A stretch of 27,030 bases of DNA from CAZPMT01 sp964587655 (GTDB lineage: Bacteria > Hydrogenedentota > Hydrogenedentia > Hydrogenedentales > SLHB01). Below, one piece after another: positions 7,401 through 14,053 of the stretch. The stretch lies in the NCBI GenBank assembly GCA_964587655.1, contig CAZPMT010000071.1, positions 1 to 27,030 on the forward strand, written 5' to 3'. The translations under genes were made by a program, and so were the position numbers. The notes under the pieces are model-generated. The model ran no database searches. It worked only from the letters and a program-made list of their open reading frames with translations, and was not told the origin of the DNA. How positions within the stretch are numbered: position 1 is the first letter of the stretch; each line of letters starts with the position of its first letter.

Positions 7401-8387
7401 TTCGGAGCGAGCCCCCTCCAGCGCCTGAGATTTCGCGGCTTCGGTTGCACGAAGCTGTTCGACCTCGGCTGCAAGGGCTTGCTCGGACGAAAATGCACGG
7501 CTCGCCTGCGTTCGCAGACCCTCTAGCTCTGTTTGCAGCGTGGCCAGAGCCTGCTCGCGTTCCTCGGCGCGCCGTTCGGCTTCCGCGACGGCGGCCTCGC
7601 GTTCGCTCAGGGTTTGATGCAGGCGGCTCAGTTCGGCTCGGGCGCCCTCGAGATCGGTCGATTTTCCCCGCTCCTTAGCGCGCATTTCCTCGAGATCAGC
7701 CGCGATGGCCTGTTCGGATGTGGCGGCGTGATCGACTTGTTCCCGCAACGATTCCAACTGGGCCTCGAGCGACGCAAGCAGCGCTTCGCGCTCCGCGTCG
7801 CGCTGCTCGGCGGTGGCAAGCGCCGTTTCACTGTCCTCGAGGGCATGCCGGAGAGATTCGCGATCCGCGAGCGCCTGTTCGAGTGCATCGGTCTTGACGC
7901 GTTCGTCCGACTTAAGGCGCGCCACCTCGTACGCGAGGGCTTGCTCCGATGTTGCGGCGTCCTCGGCCATGCCGCGCAATACCTGAAGCTCGTCCTGCAG
8001 GGCCGCGAGCGCCTGGCGCAGTTTGTCTTTCTCGTCCGACTCGACTCGCTCGACTCCGAGCGTATCGCGCAGCTTGAGAACCAGCGACTCCTGCGTGTTT
8101 AGCATCGCGGTGACAATACTGACCTGCTCGCCGCTCATGAGGGTGCTCATTGCGCCGCAGTCGGCGCGCGCCTCTTCGATGCGCCGCAACGCCTCACCGC
8201 AGCTCGACGCGGCTTCTTCGGCGCTGCCCAACGAGGCAAGATTCTGCGCGCGGACGTAGTAGAGTTTCGGGCTGCTTGGAAGAACGCTTGCCAACTGATT
8301 CACAATGGCCAAGGCGTCGGCGTACCGGCCATCTTGATACAAACGGGCGGATTCGAGATACGATTCTTCAACCCGTGAGGGTTCCAT
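4470..8387 (-). CDS. Large membrane protein: TPR-like N-terminus, 77-residue coiled-coil repeats, LRR domain
   Basis: A 1305-residue protein of unknown function. Residues about 8-75 resemble a TPR pair (ESARLYQDGRYADALAIV). Residues 147-920 are ten tandem coiled-coil repeats, each starting SEQ/SEE/SEH; nine are exactly 77 residues (11 heptads) and the tenth is 81. A partial eleventh follows. A single hydrophobic segment (about 1026-1049, AFVAGAIALVVVAGIAWAVY) leads to a Pro/Ala-rich linker and then leucine-rich repeats of the LTDAGLAALKGM type. The frame is open further upstream, but that stretch translates the repeat element at 8417-8480. The ATG at 8387 with AGGA upstream is chosen. Topology is probably coiled coil inside and LRR outside, although there is no signal peptide. 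Its role may be structural or as a scaffold in the envelope; that is inference. Confidence 0.8.
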   Translation of the reverse strand: MEPSRVEESYLESARLYQDGRYADALAIVNQLASVLPSSPKLYYVRAQNLASLGSAEEAASSCGEALRRIEEARADCGAMSTLMSGEQVSIVTAMLNTQESLVLKLRDTLGVERVESDEKDKLRQALAALQDELQVLRGMAEDAATSEQALAYEVARLKSDERVKTDALEQALADRESLRHALEDSETALATAEQRDAEREALLASLEAQLESLREQVDHAATSEQAIAADLEEMRAKERGKSTDLEGARAELSRLHQTLSEREAAVAEAERRAEEREQALATLQTELEGLRTQASRAFSSEQALAAEVEQLRATEAAKSQALEGARSELDALRSTLEEREAAIVAAEGQNAERERLVAELRHELEILHTNADAALRSEQQLLAEVEHLRSNESAKSQDLETARSELENLKGALRDRESAIAEAEKRNQERERMVAQLQGELDALGRQAAHASQSEQKLLAEVEQLRTNETAKARALEGARSELESLRQALVDRETAIAEAERRNMEREQALAALRGELDALRGQAVHAVTSEEKLMGEVEELRSSQTNKTQELESARTELASLRDALKEREAYVAAARKSSTASEETMAALQKDLETLRARADQAAGSEHALAAEVEQLRANENAKSQALADARAELDSLRAALAGREEAVAAATRSSAEHEREVAELRNELDSLHAQATHASKSEQELMSEVEQLRANEGEKAGALEEARSELAALRGTLDAREEAISAAKRSSAEHEQEMAALHGELETLRTQASHASLSEQQLLTEIEQLRANETAKASMLQEARTELSALRGTLSAREDAVASVVRTASEQEQMVAALRRELGELQAKTARTSDSEQEIVSEMEGLRTAADGKSRALEEARVELETLRDALRHREDAAEQAVASAEQSRAEHEKMTAALQEELAALRDNAARAARSEQALLSELEQLHSSEDAKSRALNEARAELESLRRNFQAQEEAMMSAEQETTETEAEGGTERAALTAELNAARAEAERLRKALKGRRPGALPIEREPEAEKAPSRRPVAFVAGAIALVVVAGIAWAVYLSLNREPRAASPGAGATTPVVAEQHAPPSEPSQQPAPMPPSVATAKAPEPTPAPVTQSGAAPPARKLIFQAAQSLGMLHARQWNIADAKAWKPLGRARGEVNVPTGKVVKLVVGQEETKDLTPLSQLSPDALDSLILIGNDLTDAGLAAISGLTGLRRIEITSSNVTDAGLAALKGMSGLRELHLYGLNLTDEGLAALEDLKALEVLEIAQSGISNSGLVHIKKLTGLRRLIISGTKVSQEGLTVLKYDLPRCEVVQ
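5628..7949 (-). repeat. Coding tandem repeat, 231-bp units
   Basis: This stretch encodes ten consecutive coiled-coil repeats of the gene at 4470-8387. Nine units are 231 bp (77 codons). The tenth (residues 840-920) has four extra residues (AVASAEQS region), equivalent to a coiled-coil stutter. Neighbouring units are similar but not identical, showing old duplication followed by divergence. Confidence 0.85.
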
Positions 8388-8416
8388 TGGCGTTCCTGTC
8401 CAAGGTTCGATACCAC

Positions 8417-8480
8417 GTAGCCGCGACGTCCTCGTCGCGTTTCTGAAGCCATAGCAAAGCGGCGTGGACGCCGCTTCCAC
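8417..8480 (-). repeat. Dispersed 64-bp two-hairpin element
   Basis: On the minus strand this is a 64-base unit running from GTGGAAGCGGCG to GACGTCGCGGCTAC. It closely matches the tandem units at 23768-23959, especially the middle one (shared GCTTTGCT and CTTCAGAAACGCGACG-like segments). It contains two stem-loops, one built on AGCGGCG/CGCCGCT and one on GCGACG/CGTCGC. It lies in the divergent intergenic region between the coiled-coil and HDOD genes. Confidence 0.85.
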
Positions 8481-8605
8481 ATAGCTGCGCGGGCGCGGGG
8501 CGCCTCGCCCAGCAATGGCGTCAGCCGGGATCGACACTAGCGAACACCATACTAAAGCACGGTTCGCGCGAATGGCAACCCCGAAAGCGCCTGCGGCCGG
8601 ATTCC

Positions 8606-8634
8606 TTGACACTCGGTCGGCCGGAACTTACACT
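8606..8634 (+). promoter_or_regulatory. Sigma70-like promoter of the HDOD gene
   Basis: A perfect -35 TTGACA (8606-8611), a 17-base spacer and TACACT (8629-8634, 4 of 6 consensus) precede the TTG start at 8660. The TTG inside the -35 box could be mistaken for a start codon of a longer reading frame. Confidence 0.68.
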
Positions 8635-8659
8635 GAGCATTCAAGGTGAGGAGCGGGTT

Positions 8660-10183
8660 TTGGCTCAAGAAAACGAGATGATGCTGGTGACCTGCCGTTG
8701 CGGACACCGGATGAAGGTTCCCATGGCGGCCATCGGCAAGGCAGTGAAGTGCGTCAAGTGCGCCGAGAAGATCGTGCTGTCGCCGGAGAACACCCAGCGT
8801 CCGCGTGAGTCTCAATCACCGTCGATACAGCAGGCCGAGACTCTACCACCGCCGGCTTCGGGTCCGGGTGACAAGAAAGTGGGACAGCTTCTCATCGGGG
8901 AAGGGCTGATATCCGAGCGTCATCTTCAAGAAGCGCTGGAAAGGCAGGCCAGGGAGGGCGGGAAGCTCTTTGAAAACCTGATCGCGCTCAATCATCTCGA
9001 CACAAAGGCGCTGCACAAGTTCCTCTCCAAACAATCCGGTGTGGCCAGTATCGATCTCAAACACTATGAGATTCCCGTGGATCTGATTTCCCTGATCCCG
9101 CGCGACTTCGCCCAAAAGAACGTGGTGTTGCCAATCGACAAAATGGGGAAGCTGCTCACCGTGGGCATGGCTTGCCCTCTTGATACGGCTACTATCGCCG
9201 ATCTGGAACGGATAACGGGTCTCAAGGTCAAGGCGATGCTCTGCGCCTTCGACGATATACACATAACCATTGATCGGTACTATCCGAAAGAACCCGGAAC
9301 CTACGTCGAACGGCCCACGGCCACAATGCCGCGCGGCGCGCCTGCTCCGAAACCGTCCGGCATGAAACGAGACGTGGTGGTGAAGCGCTTGACGGAACTC
9401 GACCTTCTTCCGCCGCTCGCGGGAACGGTCGACGATGTCAAGCAGGCGGTCGGCTCATCCCCGCAGGCGATCCGCGACGTGGCTGGAATCGTCTGCGCGG
9501 ATCCGGTGGTGGCGGCGGCCCTTCTGAGCGTTGCCAATTGCAGTCCGTACGGTCTTCCGGGGCAAGTGGTGAACATCAACCTTGCCGTCACGCTGCTGGG
9601 CCTGACGGGGACCCGCGACGTTACCGTGCAGTTTGAGGAATCGGCATCCGTCCATCCGTCTTCCAAGTTTGACCCAAAGCTCTTTTGGCTGCGCTCCATG
9701 TTCTGCGCGACGGCTTCCATGTCCATTGCGAGGGCGTCCAACCGCGGCGAGGTGGGGGATGCTTACACGGTTGGGCTGCTTCACGAGATTGGCCGCCTAG
9801 CGCTGGCCGCGGCTTTGCCGGAAGCGTATGCGAGCGTGGCGGAGGAGATGCCGGACGATGACCGCGTCAGGGCGGAAGAGGGCGTGTTCAGCATCACCCA
9901 TTCTGAAGCAGGCTACCTGATGGCCACCAAGTGGAAACTTCCGCCGGCCGTCGCCGATCCCATCCGCCGCCACCACGCGACCGATGGAATTGGCCAGGAC
10001 AAGGATCTTGTCGCGATTGTGACGCTTGCCGCGGCGATGGCGGACGCTTTTGTACGCGGAACTCCGCTCGGCGACGCGCTGAAGGAACGCCGGCACGTTA
10101 TGTCGTCGCTCCTCATGGACGAAGCGGCCATAACGCACATCCACGAGAAGACCTCGGATACGATCAGGAGTATCGCGCGATAG
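8660..10183 (+). CDS. Zinc ribbon - MshEN/GspE-N - HDOD signalling protein
   Basis: A 507-residue three-part protein. Residues 12-34 carry a CxC...CxxC zinc ribbon (CRCGHRMKVP, then CVKC). Residues about 70-225 resemble the type II secretion ATPase N-terminal domain, known in MshE to bind cyclic di-GMP (VGQLLIGEGLISERHLQEAL and the following IPRDFAQKNVVLPI). The rest, from about 245, is an HDOD domain (LPPLAGTVDD, VADPVVAAALL-like, GLLHEIGRLALA, RRHHATDG). The HDOD histidine-acid pair is HE rather than HD, which fits a non-catalytic signalling role. The TTG at 8660 is used because GGTGAGGAG lies at the right distance and the promoter lies just upstream. A regulator of motility, secretion or the cell cycle is plausible; the target is unknown. 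Confidence 0.82.
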   Translation: MAQENEMMLVTCRCGHRMKVPMAAIGKAVKCVKCAEKIVLSPENTQRPRESQSPSIQQAETLPPPASGPGDKKVGQLLIGEGLISERHLQEALERQAREGGKLFENLIALNHLDTKALHKFLSKQSGVASIDLKHYEIPVDLISLIPRDFAQKNVVLPIDKMGKLLTVGMACPLDTATIADLERITGLKVKAMLCAFDDIHITIDRYYPKEPGTYVERPTATMPRGAPAPKPSGMKRDVVVKRLTELDLLPPLAGTVDDVKQAVGSSPQAIRDVAGIVCADPVVAAALLSVANCSPYGLPGQVVNINLAVTLLGLTGTRDVTVQFEESASVHPSSKFDPKLFWLRSMFCATASMSIARASNRGEVGDAYTVGLLHEIGRLALAAALPEAYASVAEEMPDDDRVRAEEGVFSITHSEAGYLMATKWKLPPAVADPIRRHHATDGIGQDKDLVAIVTLAAAMADAFVRGTPLGDALKERRHVMSSLLMDEAAITHIHEKTSDTIRSIAR

Positions 10184-10224
10184 GAAGCTGCTTGAATGCC
10201 GATTCCTTCCGTCAGAACTCGCGC

Positions 10225-10334
10225 CGTTCGGTTCCGTGGCCGCGGCGTCCTCGCCGCGTTCCAGTCAAGAACCGCTCTACGCAAAGCGTGCGCGCCGAAA
10301 CGCGGCGAGGACGCCGCGGCCACGGAACCGAACG
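10225..10334. repeat. Large inverted repeat, perfect 36-bp arms
   Basis: Arms at 10225-10260 and 10299-10334 are perfectly complementary over 36 bp with a 38-base spacer. The core GCGGCGTCCTCGCCGC is itself palindromic and is the same motif as in the 64-bp element. It lies between the HDOD and HtrA genes, upstream of the HtrA promoter. Confidence 0.85.
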
Positions 10335-10383
10335 AATCGCGCGCCTGAGACCTTCGCGCGGTTACCGCTCCCGGTATGCCACT

Positions 10384-10412
10384 TTCGCCGCAGACTCGGC
10401 ATCGGGTATAAT
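10384..10412 (+). promoter_or_regulatory. Candidate promoter of the HtrA operon
   Basis: A perfect TATAAT at 10407-10412 has a weak -35 (TTCGCC) 17 bases upstream. A leader of about 40 nt would precede the TTG start at 10456. No sigma-E-type or CpxR-type site was recognised. Confidence 0.5.
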
Positions 10413-10455
10413 CACCGTTGCGGCTTAGCCGCGGAAACGAGAAGGGAGAACACGG

Positions 10456-11850
10456 TTGAAGAAGAGAATCGTACTAGCCACCGCATGGATCGTCCTGCTG
10501 GCGGGGTGCGCTACCATGGGCACGACGTCCGAGAAGGCCGTGATCAAAGCCAAAGAAAAGGTTGCGCCGGCGTTGGTTCACATCCGTCCCGTCAAAGAGG
10601 TGTATGCCAGTGGAAAGCGGGAGGAAGTCCAGGTTGTCGGGAGTGGCTTCATCATCTCACCCGACGGGTACGTTGTGACGAACGAGCACGTGGCCGGCCA
10701 GAGCAAGTCCGTTCGCTGCGTGCTGTATAGCAAGGACGAAGTCGACGCGAAAGTCGTCGGTGTGGACCCGTACACCGACGTTGCGGTCCTCAAACTTGAG
10801 ACGACATCCGGAAATCTGCCCCACGTCACCCTTGGCCAATCCGGAAAGCTCGTGGCGGGGCAGACGGTCCTCGCCCTCGGCAGTCCGCATGGCTTGGCGC
10901 GTTCGGTCTCGATGGGTATTGTCAGCGTGACGGACCGTTACCTTGAGGATCGCGGGGACGAAATGGTCTCGCCCTTTAACAACTGGATCCAGACCGACGC
11001 CGCAATCAATCCCGGCAACAGCGGCGGCCCCCTCGTCAATCTCAAGGGCGAGGTGATTGGCGTCAACACTCGAATTCTCAGCGGGGCCGAGAACGTGGGC
11101 TTTGCGATTCCGATTGACGCCGCCAAAGAAGTCATCGACCAGATCATCAAGAACGGCCGCGTGACGCGCAGTTGGATCGGCGAATCCCTTCAACCCATGC
11201 GCGCGAAGACACAGGATCCCACCGCCAAGGGCGTCGTGATCGCCGACGTCGATCCTCTTTCACCGGGTTATGAAGCCGGCCTGCGCCCGGGCGACATCAT
11301 GCTCAGCGTGGATGGCGCGCCAACGGACGCTCGCTTTGAGGAGGACCTGCCAGCCGTGCGGAAAAGGATTGCCGACCTGCCAATCGGAAAGGAAGCGGTC
11401 GTACGGGTCCTTCGCGACGGCAAGGAGGTCGACATCAAGGTCACCACCGCGGAGCGGAGCGTGCTCAAAGGGGATCAGGTAGAGTTCAGCGAGTGGGGTT
11501 TCACGGCAGTCGGAGTGACGGACAACATCGCGCGCAGGGCTCAACTGCCGTCGCGGAAAGGCGCCTTCGTTACGGGTGTTCAAGTGGGCGGGATCGCGGC
11601 GAACGCCCGTCTCCAGAACGGGGACCTCATTATTTCGGTGGACGGCGTGGAAGTGCAGAACCTCGTGGAGTTCCAGCAGACGTATCAATCACTCGTGCAG
11701 TCCAAGAAACCGCTCGTGATGCTTGTCGCCAAGCGCGGCGCCCTGAACCGGTTCGTTCTTATCAAGCAGGAGGCCGGGGAACCTTCATCTCCCGCTCCAA
11801 CCGAACCGGGTCCCGTCCAAGTCGAAGGAGGTTCGAAGAATGGTCAGTAG
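10456..11850 (+). CDS. HtrA/DegP-family serine protease, lipoprotein
   Basis: A 464-residue trypsin-like protease with two PDZ domains that should degrade or refold damaged envelope proteins. The N-terminus has a signal peptide ending in the lipobox LAGC (C18), so it is probably lipid-anchored. The catalytic triad is intact: H78 (TNEHV), D108 (YTDVAVLK) and S189 (GNSGGP). PDZ1 starts near residue 250 (GVVIADVDPLSPGYEAGLRPGD) and PDZ2 near 375 (GAFVTGVQVGGIAANARLQNGD). The start is TTG with GGGAGAA nine bases upstream. It overlaps the next gene by 11 bases. It is the first gene of a three-gene operon with an inactive paralogue and a TPR protein. Confidence 0.9.
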   Translation: MKKRIVLATAWIVLLAGCATMGTTSEKAVIKAKEKVAPALVHIRPVKEVYASGKREEVQVVGSGFIISPDGYVVTNEHVAGQSKSVRCVLYSKDEVDAKVVGVDPYTDVAVLKLETTSGNLPHVTLGQSGKLVAGQTVLALGSPHGLARSVSMGIVSVTDRYLEDRGDEMVSPFNNWIQTDAAINPGNSGGPLVNLKGEVIGVNTRILSGAENVGFAIPIDAAKEVIDQIIKNGRVTRSWIGESLQPMRAKTQDPTAKGVVIADVDPLSPGYEAGLRPGDIMLSVDGAPTDARFEEDLPAVRKRIADLPIGKEAVVRVLRDGKEVDIKVTTAERSVLKGDQVEFSEWGFTAVGVTDNIARRAQLPSRKGAFVTGVQVGGIAANARLQNGDLIISVDGVEVQNLVEFQQTYQSLVQSKKPLVMLVAKRGALNRFVLIKQEAGEPSSPAPTEPGPVQVEGGSKNGQ

Positions 11851-13228
11851 TCTCGTCATCGCTCTCATCGGCTTGGCCCAGGTCCAAACCGCCGACGGCT
11901 TCACGCAAGCGGCCATCGCGCGCGCGCACGCCGATCTGACGTCCGCGATATGCCTGGTAAATTATTCCGCCGAGATCACGAATCCCAGCACGGGCGAGAC
12001 AGCGAAGCGCGACAACAGCGCCCTTGGCTTGCTCGTGGCGGCGGACGGTCTCGTCATGGCCCCCGGCCACATGTCTCTCGAGAACGCCGAGCCGTTCAAC
12101 ATCAATGTCAGCGTCGGGCAGCCCGGCAGCGAGCAGCGATATCCGGCCACACTCCTCAAGAAGCCGGATGACATCAACGTCTGTTTCCTGCGGCTTCAGT
12201 CGGATACGCCCCTGAACCTGCCCCGCGTGACCTTTGCGAAGGGCGTGCAACTCGGCATCGGCGACCCCATCCTGATCCTGGGCCTTCTTTCCGAAACGCT
12301 TGATTACACCCGCGCCGCCTACACGTGCCGCGTAGGGGCCACGATCGAAAAACCGCGCAAGACCTATTGCGTGGACAACACTCTGCGCTTCGGTTTCGTG
12401 GGAGGGCCGGTCATCGACGCACAAGGGCGCGTCGTCGGCGTGATCGGCTTCGATCTCACGCCGGCCGAGGGCGGCGACCTCTATGTGCGCAGCGGCCATC
12501 CGCTTGTCTACCAGGCGGACCTCTTTCAGAAGTACATCGACGCGCCGCCGAGCGAGAGCGAAGGGGTCAAGCGCGGGGAAGATGCCTGGCTCGGCGTGTT
12601 CACGCAGCCACTGACGGACGATTTCGCAGAGTACTGGAACTTGCCCAAACAGGGAGGGATCATCGTCAGCAGCATCATGCCGGGGACTCCCGCTGAAACC
12701 GCCGGCTTGAAGCCGGGCGACGTGATCGTCACCTTCAACGGAACGCCGCTTCACGCGAGACAGGACCGCGAGGTCGTAGGGTTCACGAAGCTCGTGCGCG
12801 AAGCCGGCATCGGCAAGACCGTGCCGTTGACGGTCCTTCGCGACGGGAAACCCGTTGAACTCACAATCCAACTTGTCGAACGTCCAAAGTCTGCACGCGA
12901 CGCCGGCGAGTTTAAGGACGAGACGCTCGGCCTTACCGTGCGCGAGATAACGACCGACGTCCGTATCGTGCTCAATCTGTCCGAAGACGTAAAAGGCGTG
13001 ATTATCCGCCGCGTCAAGTCGGGCGGAACCGCCGACCTCGCCGGCATGCGTCCCGGCGTCATCGTCATGAACCTGGGCGACTACTCGATCACCTCGCTTG
13101 ACGACTACAAGCAGGCCATCGGAAAGATAGTGGCGCAAAAGCCGAAAGAGGTCACGGCGTTCTGTCGCGCGGGCGCGGCAACCGGCTTCTTCCGGCTCGA
13201 GCCGCGTTGGGACAATGAGCAGAAGTGA
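11840..13228 (+). CDS. HtrA-like pseudoprotease with two PDZ domains
   Basis: A 462-residue paralogue of the preceding protease that has lost catalysis. Aligned by motif, the histidine is kept (H77, APGHM for TNEHV), but the aspartate is N113 (DDINVCFLRL for TDVAVLKL) and the serine is V187 (GFVGGP for GNSGGP). The flanking strands (LLVAADGLVMAPG, GGPVIDAQGRVVGVIGFD) and two PDZ domains (GIIVSSIMPGTPAETAGLKPGD and GVIIRRVKSGGTADLAGMRPG) are preserved, so this is a folded protein rather than a decaying gene. A short hydrophobic N-terminus suggests export. The ATG at 11840 has a strong AAGGAGGT site inside the end of the protease gene. It may regulate or form mixed oligomers with the active enzyme; that is inference. 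Confidence 0.82.
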   Translation: MVSSLVIALIGLAQVQTADGFTQAAIARAHADLTSAICLVNYSAEITNPSTGETAKRDNSALGLLVAADGLVMAPGHMSLENAEPFNINVSVGQPGSEQRYPATLLKKPDDINVCFLRLQSDTPLNLPRVTFAKGVQLGIGDPILILGLLSETLDYTRAAYTCRVGATIEKPRKTYCVDNTLRFGFVGGPVIDAQGRVVGVIGFDLTPAEGGDLYVRSGHPLVYQADLFQKYIDAPPSESEGVKRGEDAWLGVFTQPLTDDFAEYWNLPKQGGIIVSSIMPGTPAETAGLKPGDVIVTFNGTPLHARQDREVVGFTKLVREAGIGKTVPLTVLRDGKPVELTIQLVERPKSARDAGEFKDETLGLTVREITTDVRIVLNLSEDVKGVIIRRVKSGGTADLAGMRPGVIVMNLGDYSITSLDDYKQAIGKIVAQKPKEVTAFCRAGAATGFFRLEPRWDNEQK

Positions 13229-13862
13229 CCGAGGCAGCGCGTCGTCCTTGCCGGCGCGTGCGATCTTCACGGCGGCCGCACTGGCCGCGGTGAGCGTTGG
13301 GTTATCGGTCTCGTTCTTCACAGTTTGTCTTGGTTTGACAAACTGTGGTTGCAGGCAAGCGCCGCCTCCGGAACTGCCTCCGCAAATCGCGACACTGATT
13401 CAAGAACAGAAATGGGGCGAGGCTATCCCGCTCCTCAAGCATCACTTGTTGGTGCGTCCGGGAGACGCCGCCGCCCATTTCTACCTCGGCGCGTGCTACG
13501 TTGGTCTCCGAGATCCGGTCCTGGGCGTTGCGGAAGGGGAGCTCAAGACCGCATTGACGCTCTTTCGACAGAGTGGCGCCGCAGGACCCGTCGCGGATAT
13601 GACCGCGAAGGACTTCGAATTGCGGTGTTACCTCCAGATTGCCAATGTATACATCCTATCCATCGAAGCGGCCGCGCGCGCGAATGCGAATCCCGCGGCC
13701 CTGGATCTTATTGTTCGCAATCTTGACGCCGCCGTGACGGGCGCGGCAGGCGTAGCGCCGGACGACCCAAGGGTGAAACGTCTTGAGGACTTTCTCGACC
13801 ACGTCATCCATCACCGGAGGGCAGCGCCCCCGGCAACGACGGAAGCGGGTGTCTCGACGTAG
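13215..13862 (+). CDS. Membrane-anchored TPR protein
   Basis: A 215-residue protein with an N-terminal hydrophobic segment (residues about 14-41) followed by two or three TPR-like helix pairs. The clearest are the one containing PLLKHHLLVRPGDAAAHFYLGACYVGL and the ELKTALTLFRQSG segment. It overlaps the pseudoprotease gene by 14 bases, so the three genes from 10456 form one transcript. A role as an adaptor for the HtrA pair is inferred from the operon only. A perfect hairpin (13319-13347) lies within the codons for the end of the membrane segment. The Cys-rich stretch TNCGC at residues 42-46 looks vaguely like a lipobox but is not canonical. Confidence 0.72.
   Translation: MSRSDRGSASSLPARAIFTAAALAAVSVGLSVSFFTVCLGLTNCGCRQAPPPELPPQIATLIQEQKWGEAIPLLKHHLLVRPGDAAAHFYLGACYVGLRDPVLGVAEGELKTALTLFRQSGAAGPVADMTAKDFELRCYLQIANVYILSIEAAARANANPAALDLIVRNLDAAVTGAAGVAPDDPRVKRLEDFLDHVIHHRRAAPPATTEAGVST
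13319..13347. repeat. Perfect 11-bp hairpin inside the TPR coding region
   Basis: CACAGTTTGTC and GACAAACTGTG flank a 7-base loop. The palindrome is AT-richer than its surroundings and encodes residues about 35-45, at the end of the membrane segment. It may be a small inserted palindrome or a chance structure. Confidence 0.5.
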
Positions 13863-13863
13863 A

Positions 13864-13951
13864 GTAGCGCGGTTTCTCCGAAACCGCGGCCCGACGCTCG
13901 CGGCGATCACTCCTGCACGCCTGTGGCGCGGTTTCGGAGAAACCGCCCTAC
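13864..13951. repeat. Inverted pair of GCGGTTTCTCCGAAACCGC repeats
   Basis: Arms at 13864-13887 and 13928-13951 match in inverted order at 23 of 24 positions. Each arm is itself palindromic (GCGGTTT/AAACCGC around CTC or CGG). The pair starts two bases after the TPR stop and may also act as a transcription barrier, but there is no T-tract. Confidence 0.8.
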
Positions 13952-13972
13952 TTCCCCAAAGCCCGCCGCAAT

Positions 13973-14001
13973 TTGACTCGAAGACGAGGGAAACCTAGAG
14001 T
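13973..14001 (+). promoter_or_regulatory. Sigma70-like promoter of the nitroreductase gene
   Basis: TTGACT (13973-13978), 17 bases, TAGAGT (13996-14001). It gives a leader of about 45 nt to the ATG at 14054. As at 8606, the -35 box contains a TTG that could be mistaken for a start codon. Confidence 0.62.
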
Positions 14002-14053
14002 CTATCCAATATCAGACTTGTCAGTGGTCGAATCAGGAGGAGGCCTGTTCTCT

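Noticed and set aside
8388..8612. N-terminal 75-residue extension of the coiled-coil protein
   Set aside because: It translates the 64-bp repeat element and runs toward the divergent promoter; the ATG at 8387 has its own ribosome site.
11762..13321. 519-residue minus-strand frame opposite the pseudoprotease
   Set aside because: Antisense shadow. The plus strand shows HtrA strands and two PDZ domains, so the gene is there.
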